This document shows, in pieces, positions 17,794-26,675 of a DNA stretch of 49,537 nt (positions are counted from its first letter, which is position 1; every line of letters starts with the position of its first letter). Both the position numbers and the translations under genes were made by a program. Source of the DNA: Planctomycetaceae bacterium (GTDB lineage: Bacteria; Planctomycetota; Planctomycetia; Planctomycetales; Planctomycetaceae); the NCBI GenBank assembly GCA_947476295.1, contig CANJQC010000028.1:1-49537 (forward strand). The letters are read 5' to 3'. Below the pieces are notes generated by a model, which searched no databases, was not told where the DNA came from, and was given only the letters and a program-made list of their open reading frames with translations.

Positions 17794-19629
17794 GTGTTCC
17801 TTCGACAACTATTCACGGTCACACTTTGGCTATCGGCCATCGTCATCACACTACCAGTCGTCAACGCCACGCTGCCACCCGAAGTGCGCAAAGAGTTGTC
17901 TGAGTTGATGAAAGAACTCAAGGACGTGAACAGCCACGTCAAAAAGAAAGAAGTGGATCAGGCGAAGGAGATCATCAGGAAGACCGAAGATCGAATCAAA
18001 GAACTGGCCATCGCCGACGACGAAAAAGATCGCACTTTCTCAACACTCAAAGGTCTGTTGCAGAAAGCAAAGAATCTGATTCCTGTCAGTTTCGAACTCG
18101 AAGTCGCACCGATCCTCAAAGACAACTGTGTGCGGTGTCATGGAGAAACGCAAGCCCGCTCCAATCTGCGGATGGACACGTTCAACGGGATCGTCAAAGG
18201 CGGCCGCAGTGGAGTTCCCGTCACACCGCGATTGCCAGCCCGCAGCGGAATCGTGCTTCGTATGGCATCGGACGATGCTCAAACTCGAATGCCCAAAGGT
18301 GGCGAAAAGCTGAAAGACACGGACATCATGACTGTCGCGCGATGGATCGAACAGGGAGCCAACTACGATGGCACCGATCGAGATGCGCCGATTGGCGATT
18401 CGACGGTGGAAAAGAAAGACCCCGTCAAAAAAGACTTAGTCAAAGTCGTAATGGCGGACGGATCTGAAACAGTGTCCTTCAAGGACGATATCGCTCCGTG
18501 GCTGGTTAACATCTGCATGGGATGTCACTCTGGAAATAACCCCCGCGGAAATTTTGGATTCACCACATTTGAACAATTGCTGCAGGGAGGTCCGACCGGC
18601 AGCACAATCGTACCCGGTAAGCCGGATGAAAGTTATATCGTGGACCTGGTCCTGCGTCAGGAACCACTGAAGATGCCCGCCGGTCAGGCTCAGTTGAAGC
18701 GATCTCAGGCCATGGCGCTTGAAACATGGATTAAAGAAGGATCGCATTTTGACGGCAATGATGCCAGGGCTCCGCTGCGAGATCTCGTTCCGACAGAAGC
18801 CCAGCTGAATGCGGCGCGACTTTCCAAAATGACCGACGATGAATTCGCGGCGCGGCGTATCACCGAGACCGCCGCCCTATGGATTCGCATCTCACCGAAA
18901 ACCGAGGGCGTTTCTGCTACATCCACAAACTTCTACTTCTACGGAACCGTGTCTGAGGATCGTCTGAAGCAGTTAAGCGACGTCTCGGAGTTGCATCTTG
19001 CAGAATTGGCAAAACGCTATCCGCTGCCTGACGGTGAGCAGGCGTTTCGCGGACGACTGACTGTTTTCGTCGCGAAAGATCGCTTCGACTATGAAGAATT
19101 CAATACGGTACTTATGAATCGCCGGACTCCAAAATCCGTGTCCGGACATTCGGTTATCAACGCAAACTTTGAAACTGCGTATATCGCAATGCATGATGTG
19201 AGCGATACCGAATCCGCCATTTTTCTGACGACCGAACAACTGATGACGTCACTGCTGAGTCAATCTTATCTGACTCGTGACGGATCCAGTCTTCCGGACT
19301 GGCTTAAGCAGGGTTTCGGCATGTTGGAATCCAGTCTGAAGTCGGACTCTGTCTACGTAAAAGCGATTCCCGGCAGAGCTGCCAAAGCTGTTGCAACCAT
19401 CAGCGACGCCGGCACGCTGTTCGACGACGGCACACTCGTTCCTGACGAAACAGGTGATGTCGGCTACCTGCTGGTCAAATTCCTGCAAAGTCATGGGGGA
19501 CCTGCCCGCTTCCAGCAACTCGTCGGCGAACTCCGGCAAAACCCTAACGCCGCCCTCGCTGTTGAAAAGATATACAGCACTCCCGCAGGTGAGTTGGGGC
19601 AGCTGTTTCTTCGGAGTGCCGGGAAGTAG
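17794..19629 (+). CDS. secreted di-haem cytochrome-c protein with degenerate peptidase-like C-terminal domain
   Basis: The start is taken at the GTG at 17794: CGGAG (17781-17785) lies eight bases upstream, and the product then opens with a clean signal peptide (FLRQLFTVTLWLSAIVITL). A charged coiled-coil stretch follows (LSELMKELKDVNSHVKKKEVDQAKEII). Then come two planctomycete cytochrome-c (PSCyt1-like) domains with haem motifs CVRCH (112-116) and CMGCH (241-245); the segments after them are visibly duplicated (ARSNLRMDTF / PRGNFGFTTF; MPKGGEKL / MPAGQAQL). The last 200 residues resemble DUF1570-type gluzincin peptidases (LPDWLKQGFGMLESS). However, where HExxH is expected the protein has TTEQLMTS, so the zinc site seems lost. 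It is divergent from the PPC-PSD1 operon, which also carries a CxxCH motif. Confidence 0.85.
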   Translation: MFLRQLFTVTLWLSAIVITLPVVNATLPPEVRKELSELMKELKDVNSHVKKKEVDQAKEIIRKTEDRIKELAIADDEKDRTFSTLKGLLQKAKNLIPVSFELEVAPILKDNCVRCHGETQARSNLRMDTFNGIVKGGRSGVPVTPRLPARSGIVLRMASDDAQTRMPKGGEKLKDTDIMTVARWIEQGANYDGTDRDAPIGDSTVEKKDPVKKDLVKVVMADGSETVSFKDDIAPWLVNICMGCHSGNNPRGNFGFTTFEQLLQGGPTGSTIVPGKPDESYIVDLVLRQEPLKMPAGQAQLKRSQAMALETWIKEGSHFDGNDARAPLRDLVPTEAQLNAARLSKMTDDEFAARRITETAALWIRISPKTEGVSATSTNFYFYGTVSEDRLKQLSDVSELHLAELAKRYPLPDGEQAFRGRLTVFVAKDRFDYEEFNTVLMNRRTPKSVSGHSVINANFETAYIAMHDVSDTESAIFLTTEQLMTSLLSQSYLTRDGSSLPDWLKQGFGMLESSLKSDSVYVKAIPGRAAKAVATISDAGTLFDDGTLVPDETGDVGYLLVKFLQSHGGPARFQQLVGELRQNPNAALAVEKIYSTPAGELGQLFLRSAGK

Positions 19630-20007
19630 GTATGGACATGACCTCACCGGGAAACACCGCCTCCGAAGTAGGCGTGAAGGCCTTCCTGCGGTACGGACGG
19701 AGCGTAAAGGTCGTGGACTGGGTCCGTGCTGACGTGTCCGGTACAAACGAATTTTTCATCTGCATTGAAGACATATTACCGGGTCCCTGTGTTCGGAAAA
19801 TGCCGCACAATGGCACGAATGGTTGTCGCTGACCTACATCGGGCTAAAGTCGCCGAATGCTGTTTCATGGACTTGATACCGTCCTCCAGGATGACCGAAG
19901 ACACTCTGCGAGCAGGTTGCGATTATGCTTGGAGGCCACGTATCGACTGTTCACTTTGGCTGGGAGGCCGAAGTTTGGATGGAGTCATCACTCAAAAGGA
20001 CGTCCTC
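19630..20007 (+). other. intergenic stretch before the BBP7-like gene
   Basis: The open frame that continues upstream from the BBP7-like gene to 19726 has no protein-like features before 20008. AAAAGGA at 19994-20000 is the likely ribosome binding site for the ATG at 20008. I see no hairpin with a T-run and no well-spaced promoter. Confidence 0.45.
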
Positions 20008-20454
20008 ATGTCCCTCAAGCGTTTTCTTGCGGCCACTGTCGGTTCACTTGCAATCGCCGTTTCGAGTCTGTTCGCTCAGGATCCTTCACTCTACACTGAG
20101 CTTGAGCCGACGACGATTTTCAGCGGTGGTGCGCAGTACCTAGTGATGAACCGTGACAGCAATCTTTGCACAGAAGCTCGGGTTATCAACGGACCTGATT
20201 CGGGCAATGTGGGATTTCTGAACACCAGCTTCAGCTATACCGCCGCATTCGTTGGTACAGTCGGATTGCAGTCGAGCGTCCCGCTCAGCAATCACTGGAG
20301 TCTCATCGGCGGCTATGAAGCGACCTTCATTCACGGTGTCGCGCTGGCCCCCGACCAAAACATGACTGGCAGCACGGGCAGCACATACAGCATCGACACC
20401 CACGGCAACGTTCTCGTCCACGGTGCCGACGCTGGCCTGCAGTTCATGTACTAA
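20008..20454 (+). CDS. short secreted beta-barrel-like protein resembling the C-terminus of BBP7 proteins
   Basis: The ATG at 20008 follows AAAAGGA and opens a signal peptide (SLKRFLAATVGSLAIAVSSLFAQ) in a 148-residue product. The mature part has alternating hydrophobic residues typical of outer-membrane strands: FLNTSFSYTAAFVGTVGLQ, NHWSLIGGYEATFIHGVALAP and, at the end, GNVLVHGADAGLQFMY with a terminal aromatic. The GGYEATFIHGVALAPDQ and VHGADAGL signatures are close to the last strands of planctomycete BBP7-family barrels, which are normally 350-450 residues. This is either a compact member or a shortened one with its own signal peptide. The assignment is from memory of motif shape and is moderately secure. 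Confidence 0.6.
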   Translation: MSLKRFLAATVGSLAIAVSSLFAQDPSLYTELEPTTIFSGGAQYLVMNRDSNLCTEARVINGPDSGNVGFLNTSFSYTAAFVGTVGLQSSVPLSNHWSLIGGYEATFIHGVALAPDQNMTGSTGSTYSIDTHGNVLVHGADAGLQFMY

Positions 20455-20667
20455 ACGTCGCTTTTCCCGGTCCGCATTTGCATCGCAACTGTTGTACGTC
20501 TTTCCGCCATTGAGTCTTCTGGTTGTGGCGGATATGCCGCTCAGTGTGGCGAGGCAAAACCATCCGTGGGTACCAGCAGATTCTGCACGTCTCCGCGTGA
20601 ATGCTGCGGGAATTGCCTCCGATATAAGGAGAGGATTCTTTGCCGTTCCTTCCGCAGGCTGACAAGC

Positions 20668-21522
20668 ATGACTCAGACGACTCGACAGAAGCGATCCACC
20701 ACATCCTCTTCAAGGCTCCAGACACCTCTGGAAACCTATCTCAGGGAGATCAATGAGACCGCGCTGCTGACCGCAAACGATGAGAAGGAACTCTCAAACC
20801 GCATTTCTGCGGGCGACGGCGCCGCTCGCGACCGTATGGTGCGTGCCAACCTGCGACTGGTTGTGAACATTGCCCGGGGATACTCGGGGAAGGGCCTGCC
20901 GCTGCAGGACCTGATCGAAGAAGGTAACCTCGGACTCCTTCGCGCTGTCGAAGGCTTCGATCCGAACATGAACACCAGATTCAGCACCTATGCCAGCTAT
21001 TGGATCAAGCAATCCATCAAGCGGGCTCTTGTCAATTCGGCCAAGACGATTCGTATTCCTGCGTACATGGTGGAACTGCTGTCCAAATGGCGACGCGCCT
21101 CTGCAAAACTGGCGGATGAGCTCAATCGCACGCCGACGGCGGAAGACATCGCAAAAGAATTGGGGATTCCGAAGAAAAAACTACGGATCGTCAAGAAGGC
21201 GATCACGCTGTACAACGCTTCGCCGCAGTCTGAACAGGAAGAGTCCGGAATGACTCTGGGTGACATCATCCCGGATGATCGAGTGCGCGGTCCGGAAGAT
21301 GAACTCATCAATAACGACAATCTGACACATGTCTCCAGACTGCTGGATGAAATGGATCCCCGGGAAGCCACGATTCTGCGAATGCGATTTGGTCTGGATG
21401 ACCGTGAACCTCAGACGCTGAAAGAAATCGGCGAATCACTCGGACTGACTCGCGAGCGTGTTCGTCAGATTGAAAGTGAAGCGCTCCGCAGACTGTATCG
21501 CAGCCTGAGCGGTGATGCGTAA
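20668..21522 (+). CDS. sigma-70 family RNA polymerase sigma factor (group 2, RpoD-like)
   Basis: The 284-residue product has regions 1.2 to 4 without the long region 1.1 of the primary sigma factor. Region 1.2 begins PLETYLREINETALLTANDE. Region 2 runs MVRANLRLVVNIARGYSGKG, LPLQDLIEEGNLGLLRAVE and NTRFSTYASYWIKQSIKRAL (DNA melting and -10 recognition). Region 3 follows with IRIPAYMVELLSKW, and region 4 ends TLKEIGESLGLTRERVRQIE with the -35 helix-turn-helix. The ATG at 20668 is chosen because homology starts there; the frame extends upstream to 20566 without similarity. The ribosome binding site is weak. An AAGGAGAGG (20626-20634) sits before an out-of-frame TTG (20640) that opens a 38-codon overlapping frame, possibly a leader peptide. 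It is probably a second, stress- or growth-phase-related vegetative-type sigma factor. Confidence 0.93.
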   Translation: MTQTTRQKRSTTSSSRLQTPLETYLREINETALLTANDEKELSNRISAGDGAARDRMVRANLRLVVNIARGYSGKGLPLQDLIEEGNLGLLRAVEGFDPNMNTRFSTYASYWIKQSIKRALVNSAKTIRIPAYMVELLSKWRRASAKLADELNRTPTAEDIAKELGIPKKKLRIVKKAITLYNASPQSEQEESGMTLGDIIPDDRVRGPEDELINNDNLTHVSRLLDEMDPREATILRMRFGLDDREPQTLKEIGESLGLTRERVRQIESEALRRLYRSLSGDA

Positions 21523-21584
21523 GTCAGGAATGCGAGTCAGTGGAGCGTCGCCGCCGGCGCAGGGCACCGTAAGAACGAATGCCT

Positions 21585-22751
21585 TCAAACAAGGTCTGCA
21601 CCATAATCGGCGGTAACCGGTTCTGGCTGCTCCGGCGGATCGGCTGCACCACCGCGATTGACTTCCGCAATTGGGGTGGGTGTGAAGCCGATGATCAGGA
21701 ATGAAAGAGTCAGCCAGCCAAGAATCGCCCGCCCTGTTCCTAGAGGTTCTGAATCGTTTGATGTGGGGGGATGACGCAGCCCGGTGAGCATAAGCAGGAT
21801 CAACAGCAGACTGAAGGTGTACGTTCCCTGAAAAAACATCATGGCCACACCGGCTGCGATGACAAGAAATGCTACCGCGTGCGCCTTGCGACCGATTAAC
21901 GTGTATAAGATATGGCCTCCGTCCAGTTGGCCCACTGGCAACAGATTCATCGCCGTAATGAAGACGCCGACCCAGCCTGCCAACCCAAGGCTGGTAATCA
22001 TAAATGATTGCCCTGGCAGACCCGGACCATGAATCCAGTGAATGACCCATTGCAGCAATAACGGTTCACCGAACTCCAGCCCACCACTGAGCACGACTTT
22101 TTCGTAGCCCGACTGGTAGATCCCAAGCAACAAAACCGGAATCGTGACCACAAGACCAGCAATCGGGCCGGACACTGCGATGTCGAACATCTGTCGGCGA
22201 GTGGCCACGCCTCGTCCCTGCAGAATAACGGCACCCATCGTACCCAGCGGCGGCAGCGGCAGTGGAATGAAGTACGGAAACGACGCGGGGACACGATGGC
22301 GCACGGACTGCAGATAATGTCCCATCTCGTGACAGAACAGAATTGACATAAGTGGGATTGCATACATCAGACCTGAAAGGACGCTGTCCCACATCAGCGA
22401 GTTTACGGTTTCAGGAGGTTTTCCCGTCTGCAGTGCCTGTTCCAGAATCAAACGTTCCAGTTGCTGTTCATACTGAGGCGAGACTTTTATCGCCAGCCAG
22501 CGAAACGGAACGTACCCGGACGAAACCAAAAATGTACTCAAGAGTGTCAGCACAAACAAAATCACCGACGTGCGGAATTGTCGGCGTTTGTGCGCCTGAT
22601 ATGCGATGCGTTGACGTCGATGTATTTCGCGATCGGCAGAAATTGTGTTGACATATTGATAAGGCGAAGGCTTATCCTGCGGCAGGTAATCCAAACCGTC
22701 ATCCGAGGGCTGCAGCGATCTGCTGTCGGTGTCATCATTTGAACTGGTCAT
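21585..22751 (-). CDS. site-2 protease family membrane metalloprotease (peptidase M50)
   Basis: The protein of 388 residues from the ATG at 22751 is a polytopic membrane protease. Metal ligands are visible as HEMGH (141-145, HExxH) and, in a later membrane segment, NLLPVGQLDGGH (the NxxPxxxLDGG motif). At least six hydrophobic segments are present, with a Gly/Pro-rich loop (PYFIPLPLPPLGTMGA) typical of the S2P group found in planctomycetes, cyanobacteria and plastids (EGY1-like). The ATG at 22751 is preferred over a TTG at 22799 because the latter would overlap the upstream S4 gene, whereas 22751 leaves a 22-base gap. Family members cleave membrane-bound regulators such as anti-sigma factors; no target is encoded nearby. 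Confidence 0.9.
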   Translation of the reverse strand: MTSSNDDTDSRSLQPSDDGLDYLPQDKPSPYQYVNTISADREIHRRQRIAYQAHKRRQFRTSVILFVLTLLSTFLVSSGYVPFRWLAIKVSPQYEQQLERLILEQALQTGKPPETVNSLMWDSVLSGLMYAIPLMSILFCHEMGHYLQSVRHRVPASFPYFIPLPLPPLGTMGAVILQGRGVATRRQMFDIAVSGPIAGLVVTIPVLLLGIYQSGYEKVVLSGGLEFGEPLLLQWVIHWIHGPGLPGQSFMITSLGLAGWVGVFITAMNLLPVGQLDGGHILYTLIGRKAHAVAFLVIAAGVAMMFFQGTYTFSLLLILLMLTGLRHPPTSNDSEPLGTGRAILGWLTLSFLIIGFTPTPIAEVNRGGAADPPEQPEPVTADYGADLV

Positions 22752-22773
22752 GAATGCCGCTTTCTCATCTGAA

Positions 22774-23028
22774 TCACAGTCCGTCAGATTCGATGACAAA
22801 CTGTTCTCCGTTCACTTCGACCAGATCTCCCGGACGCAGTTTTCGGCCTCGGCGCGTTTCCACAGTGCCGTTCACCTGAACCGCCCCCGACTGAATCAAA
22901 TGCTTTGCCGCACCACCCGATGGTACCACCGTGGCCAGCTTCAGGAACATATCCAGCGCAATCGTGTCTTCGGCAGAACTTGCGACTGCCTGATCCGGCG
23001 ATAATTCACCATGGGGTTCGTGCGACAT
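22774..23028 (-). CDS. small S4-domain RNA-binding protein (YaaA/RlbA-like)
   Basis: The 84-residue product is essentially one S4 domain: ALDMFLKLATVVPSGGAAKHLI, then QSGAVQVNGTVETRRGRKL, then RPGDLVEVNGEQFVI. This is the stand-alone S4 form that binds structured RNA, commonly annotated YaaA/YbcJ-like. The ATG at 23028 is chosen because everything further upstream in the open frame overlaps the sulfatase gene's 3' end and lacks protein character. No strong ribosome binding site is visible. It lies 22 bases upstream of the site-2 protease gene on the same strand, so the two are probably cotranscribed. Confidence 0.8.
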   Translation of the reverse strand: MSHEPHGELSPDQAVASSAEDTIALDMFLKLATVVPSGGAAKHLIQSGAVQVNGTVETRRGRKLRPGDLVEVNGEQFVIESDGL

Positions 23029-23191
23029 GGAAAAAGTGACTTGCAGTGAAAGCCAAGAAGCAGACAAGGCCGACAGCGGGCAATTCGCAGGATAGCAGGC
23101 TTCGTCAGTTCCAGGAACGCGCGGATGGCGGGGAATGGAAGTTTTCCCGGCCAGCGTTTGGGTTTGCTCAGCCACACTCTTCCGAGGCGAG

Positions 23192-24694
23192 TTACGGCGG
23201 GGACAACCCGTCGTTTGGCTGATTCCACAGTCTCCAGGGATCATGCAGCCGACGCATTTCAGCCAGCAGCAAGGTTTCCATTTCAGCGAGCTTATCTGCG
23301 TACTTCGGATCACTTGCCAGATTCACCTGATGTGCCGAGGGCGTCGCATGAGACAGCTCAGTGACGGCCACATCGTGATGTTCAGTCAGGAATTCTTCGG
23401 GGTTTTCCTTCAAATTGAAAAGCTGCGTTTCACGGACCTTACCGTCGAGCACATCATATTTGACCAGCTTCCAGTCGCCCTGTTTGACGCACCGCATGCC
23501 GGGCTTTGTGCCGCCGTTGTAGACGCCATACAGCACATCGCGAATCGTCCGCTGCGTTCCGTGCAGGACGGATCGAAAACTCGTACCTTCATTCGTTTCC
23601 GGTGGAGGCACGCTGCTGAGATCGCACAGTGTGGCAAGCATATCGAGCAGGTAAACATTGCCTTCGACACGGCTTCCCGCCTTGATTCCCGGGCCTCTGA
23701 CGATGAGCGGTGTGCGCCATGTGTGCTGATACAGATTCTGTTTGCCCTGCAAACCATGCCGCCCAATTGCCATGCCGTGATCAGCCATGTAGAAGATGTA
23801 GGTGTTGTCGAGTTCTCCCATGGCTTCCAGTCTCTTGAGAACTCGATCAATCTGAATATCAATGTTTTCACTGCAGGCAAATTCACGGCCCAGTTCGTTG
23901 CGAATTGTGCGTTCGGCGCGATTCTCCCAAACGCCACTCACATCAACTTCGTCCCGCAGATCCGGATGCCCATGAGGAAACGGATGTTTCGGCAGATAAT
24001 TGATTGGCAATGCCGGAGCCATCGGATTGGCGGGCGGCAGACTGGCAGGATCGGCATGATTGACGGCACCATACTTCGCGAGCAGTTCCGGTTTTCCGTC
24101 GCGCGTGTCGTGCGGATGCGAAAACCCGAAATAGATCAGAAACGGATCACTGTCTTTTCGAGACTCGCGATCGTGCAGATAATTCAGTACCTGCTCTCCA
24201 TGCCAGGCGCTGCCCGTTGCATCGTCGCCTCCGCGTTTCGTAGCGTCATGGCGAACCGCAAACAGCTTGTTGGCGGCTTCGTAGCTGTTACCAATCTTGC
24301 AGGTCCGCATCGTGTCGTAACCCGCTCGATTGAAAACGGCGGGGATCGTCTGCAATTCAAGATGGTCCGGGCAGCGATTGTTTTTTGTGGCTCCGGGAGA
24401 AATCGGCAAGTGCCAAACCGTTCGTCCACTCATCACCATGTGTCGCGACGGAGTACACACGGCACCGCTGAATGAACCCATATGATAGGCCCCGTCAAAC
24501 ACCATGCCTTCGGCCGCCAGTCGATCCAGCGCTGGTGTTTCCAGCGAAGACTGCGGATTGTAGATCTGCAGGTCGAACGGCGATTGATCATCGACAATGA
24601 TGAACAGGATGTTCGGCCGTTTGACGTCGTCAGCCATGGCGATGACTGAAGTCAAACAGCACAGGGAGATGGTATTCAAGAATCGAATCGACAT
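23192..24694 (-). CDS. secreted sulfatase (arylsulfatase family)
   Basis: The 500-residue protein hydrolyses sulfate esters, in planctomycetes usually on algal or other sulfated polysaccharides. A signal peptide (to about residue 21) precedes the sulfatase core. The metal-binding pair is in FIIVDDQSP (D35, D36), and the formylglycine motif CTPSR (C80) fits CxPxR. Later conserved elements include FLIYFGFSHPHDTRDG, IFYMADHGMAIGRHGLQGK, with a metal-binding Asp-His, and WRTPLIVRGPGI. Length is typical. The Cys-type site needs a formylglycine-generating activity, not encoded here. It is codirectional with the downstream S4 gene but 163 bases away. Confidence 0.95.
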   Translation of the reverse strand: MSIRFLNTISLCCLTSVIAMADDVKRPNILFIIVDDQSPFDLQIYNPQSSLETPALDRLAAEGMVFDGAYHMGSFSGAVCTPSRHMVMSGRTVWHLPISPGATKNNRCPDHLELQTIPAVFNRAGYDTMRTCKIGNSYEAANKLFAVRHDATKRGGDDATGSAWHGEQVLNYLHDRESRKDSDPFLIYFGFSHPHDTRDGKPELLAKYGAVNHADPASLPPANPMAPALPINYLPKHPFPHGHPDLRDEVDVSGVWENRAERTIRNELGREFACSENIDIQIDRVLKRLEAMGELDNTYIFYMADHGMAIGRHGLQGKQNLYQHTWRTPLIVRGPGIKAGSRVEGNVYLLDMLATLCDLSSVPPPETNEGTSFRSVLHGTQRTIRDVLYGVYNGGTKPGMRCVKQGDWKLVKYDVLDGKVRETQLFNLKENPEEFLTEHHDVAVTELSHATPSAHQVNLASDPKYADKLAEMETLLLAEMRRLHDPWRLWNQPNDGLSPP

Positions 24695-24794
24695 GTGGGC
24701 TCAGTTTTTTTACGGGTTTCGAGGGAGCATACGAAATCCGGTTTCAGGCAAAAAAGGTTCAACGTCGGTGACGGGCAAATCGCAAAGATAGGGG

Positions 24795-24975
24795 TCACGC
24801 TCCGCCGTGACGAGCCTTGAACGGGACCACATGAATGGAGCTCTGGCGCTGATTGTCCTTCGGCCCCATGCAGCGATGCTCATCGTGGAATTCTGTCTCG
24901 GTCGATGAATGTCGATTGACAAATGCTCATCACGGCGGAGCGTGATGGCTACTTTGGGTTGCGGGCAAAGCCCGC
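24795..24975. repeat. inverted pair of palindromic (REP-like) elements in the sulfatase upstream region
   Basis: A 21-base element at 24795-24815 recurs inverted at 24925-24945 with one mismatch. Each copy is itself a hairpin of the form TCACG-N6-CGTGA around GCTCCGC or its complement. A further hairpin GCGGGC-AAA-GCCCGC follows at 24961-24975. The 24695-25033 gap between the sulfatase and the isochorismatase-like gene holds no credible gene; a 102-codon frame through it is made of these repeats. Confidence 0.7.
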
Positions 24976-25033
24976 GCTGTTTCCTTGCCGTCCATTTTTC
25001 TGCAGCAATTCTTGACACGGTATTTGACTTCAG

Positions 25034-26476
25034 TCAGCGGGGCTCAAACAGCACATCAGAACCCATGCCAAACTTCGCTGGCAACGGGATATGCGACCAG
25101 GCTGGATCGTCACCGATGCGAAACTGCCAGCGGCCCCTGAGCGAGAAGGTCTTTCCGCCGGGCGGTGAAAAGAGCATGCTTTCAGGCATTGGCAGATGAT
25201 TTTCCTCGGCGTTGAACTCCGAACGAATCACGAGCAGGTTGATGTCATCCGCGACAATAGCTTCTTTCGGGATTCGTATATCGTATGATGGGTCAGAAGC
25301 GGGATGCACAAGAGGCGTACCGTTCATCCACGCAGTCAGTCCGCTGGACCGTTCCGACAACGACAATGTGACAACCTGGTCTTCAATCCGCCTCGTGGAC
25401 AGGCGAATTGTGCATCGCAACCAGACGACTCCACCGTGCTGCTGGATCTTACTCAGCATCGCTTCTTTCCATGCGGTGCCCAACTGCGCGGTCGTCCATT
25501 GATTTTGAAATGTCGAGTCATTGACGTCTGCGACGGGAATACTGATCACATCGCTCTCGGTTCGAGTGTCATATTTTGAGTGAAACGGCGTGCCTCCCAG
25601 AATCTGATCGCTGGTCATCGTCGGACAAACAAAACGTTCGACGTGCGATATGATCAAGTCGTTTCCCGTGAAGTGATCAACAAACGGCCAGCATTTTGGG
25701 TTATACATGCAGTCGGTCACGTCACGCATCAGCACGACGTTTTTACCACTGCGAACCATTTGCCGCAGCCCAAATGGACGTCCGAGTACACACATGTTGG
25801 TATGGACGCCGACCAAAATGACATTTTTGATACCTCGCGACTGCAGAATGTTCCAGACTTCATCGCCTTTGTCGCTGATGTAGTCCTGCTCTCCATCAAT
25901 CTCGATGAGCGGCGACTGCATCTTCCATGGCATTCCAGGGTTGCGTCCAAGCGCGGTCAGCTCCGCCGCCCACTTCGCGTGTTCTGCAGGATTATCGTCT
26001 TCACCACCGTCAGACTGATCAATCGGGTATTCAGCCTCTTCTTCCGTCGGAATCTGAGAACACCAGTATTCGATATCCTTCGGAGCCGATTTATCATGCG
26101 GCACATTGGTCGCCCGTTGTCGCGCAGGATGCATTTCGTACGCCGGCATGCAGTCGCTCGGTGAATGAATAACAGTGGCACCACGACGACGAGCGTCCTT
26201 CAGGACGTCATTCATGCGGGGAGCAAATTCTTCCAGTCGACGCACGGCGTTAAGGCAGTGATGCTTGTCCCAGACATCGCACACGATCACAGCTGTCTCC
26301 GCAGCCGCCCAGGTCTGCTGTTCGGTTGTCCTCGCCCACACTTCGCTACTATCCGAACGATGCTGTGATCGTAGCTCCAGTTTCAGATCGTCGCCATGCA
26401 ACTGCCGGATGCCAGCGGGAAGCGCGATCACCAATAGTATGATTGCCGACAGAAAAGTTGTCGTCGGAATTGTCAT
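25034..26476 (-). CDS. secreted isochorismatase-fold (cysteine hydrolase) protein with C-terminal beta-sandwich
   Basis: From the ATG at 26476 the product has 480 residues, opening with a signal-anchor (TFLSAIILLVIALPAGI). The N-terminal two thirds is a cysteine hydrolase of the isochorismatase/nicotinamidase family. The catalytic Asp is in VIVCDVWDKHHC (about D67), and the nucleophile Cys in ILVGVHTNMCVLGRPFG (about residue 225), with LMRDVTDCMYNP downstream. Family members hydrolyse amides or vinyl ethers. Two long insertions (EYPIDQSDGGEDDNPAEHAK region) distinguish it from the small cytosolic enzymes. The C-terminal 150 residues, ending AWSHIPLPAKFGMGSDV, look like a carbohydrate-binding or galactose-binding-like domain. 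This fused, exported form is frequent in planctomycetes; the substrate is unknown. Confidence 0.82.
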   Translation of the reverse strand: MTIPTTTFLSAIILLVIALPAGIRQLHGDDLKLELRSQHRSDSSEVWARTTEQQTWAAAETAVIVCDVWDKHHCLNAVRRLEEFAPRMNDVLKDARRRGATVIHSPSDCMPAYEMHPARQRATNVPHDKSAPKDIEYWCSQIPTEEEAEYPIDQSDGGEDDNPAEHAKWAAELTALGRNPGMPWKMQSPLIEIDGEQDYISDKGDEVWNILQSRGIKNVILVGVHTNMCVLGRPFGLRQMVRSGKNVVLMRDVTDCMYNPKCWPFVDHFTGNDLIISHVERFVCPTMTSDQILGGTPFHSKYDTRTESDVISIPVADVNDSTFQNQWTTAQLGTAWKEAMLSKIQQHGGVVWLRCTIRLSTRRIEDQVVTLSLSERSSGLTAWMNGTPLVHPASDPSYDIRIPKEAIVADDINLLVIRSEFNAEENHLPMPESMLFSPPGGKTFSLRGRWQFRIGDDPAWSHIPLPAKFGMGSDVLFEPR

Positions 26477-26575
26477 CAAGGAAAACTTCCAAGGTAGACG
26501 TGTCACATGGAATTGAACTGGTAGCAACGCTCCGTTCAAGAACCCGCTTTCGCGGCAGGGTTTTGTCGAGGCGTC

Positions 26576-26672
26576 ATGTTACCGGGAGGCTATGGCGTTT
26601 GGCAATGAGGGCTGCTTTCCGTGCTGCGTTCATACGGTGGGCCCGGTAACATACCGATCCAGTATGGATCGG
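26576..26672. repeat. inverted repeat ATGTTACCGGG and adjacent hairpin
   Basis: ATGTTACCGGG (26576-26586) recurs as its exact complement at 26642-26652. Directly after it, CCGATCCA (26654-26661) pairs with TGGATCGG (26665-26672) around a three-base loop. On the minus strand the second hairpin comes immediately after the stop of the 26676-26909 frame and could terminate it. Confidence 0.6.
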
Positions 26673-26675
26673 GGC

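Noticed and set aside
23029-23313. Upstream extension of the S4 gene
   Set aside because: It overlaps the sulfatase 3' end and lacks protein character. The S4 domain is complete from the ATG at 23028.
23135-24475. 446-codon plus-strand frame opposite the sulfatase gene
   Set aside because: It is the mirror of a clear sulfatase with an intact CTPSR motif. The antisense frame has no domain and a Cys/His/Arg-rich composition.
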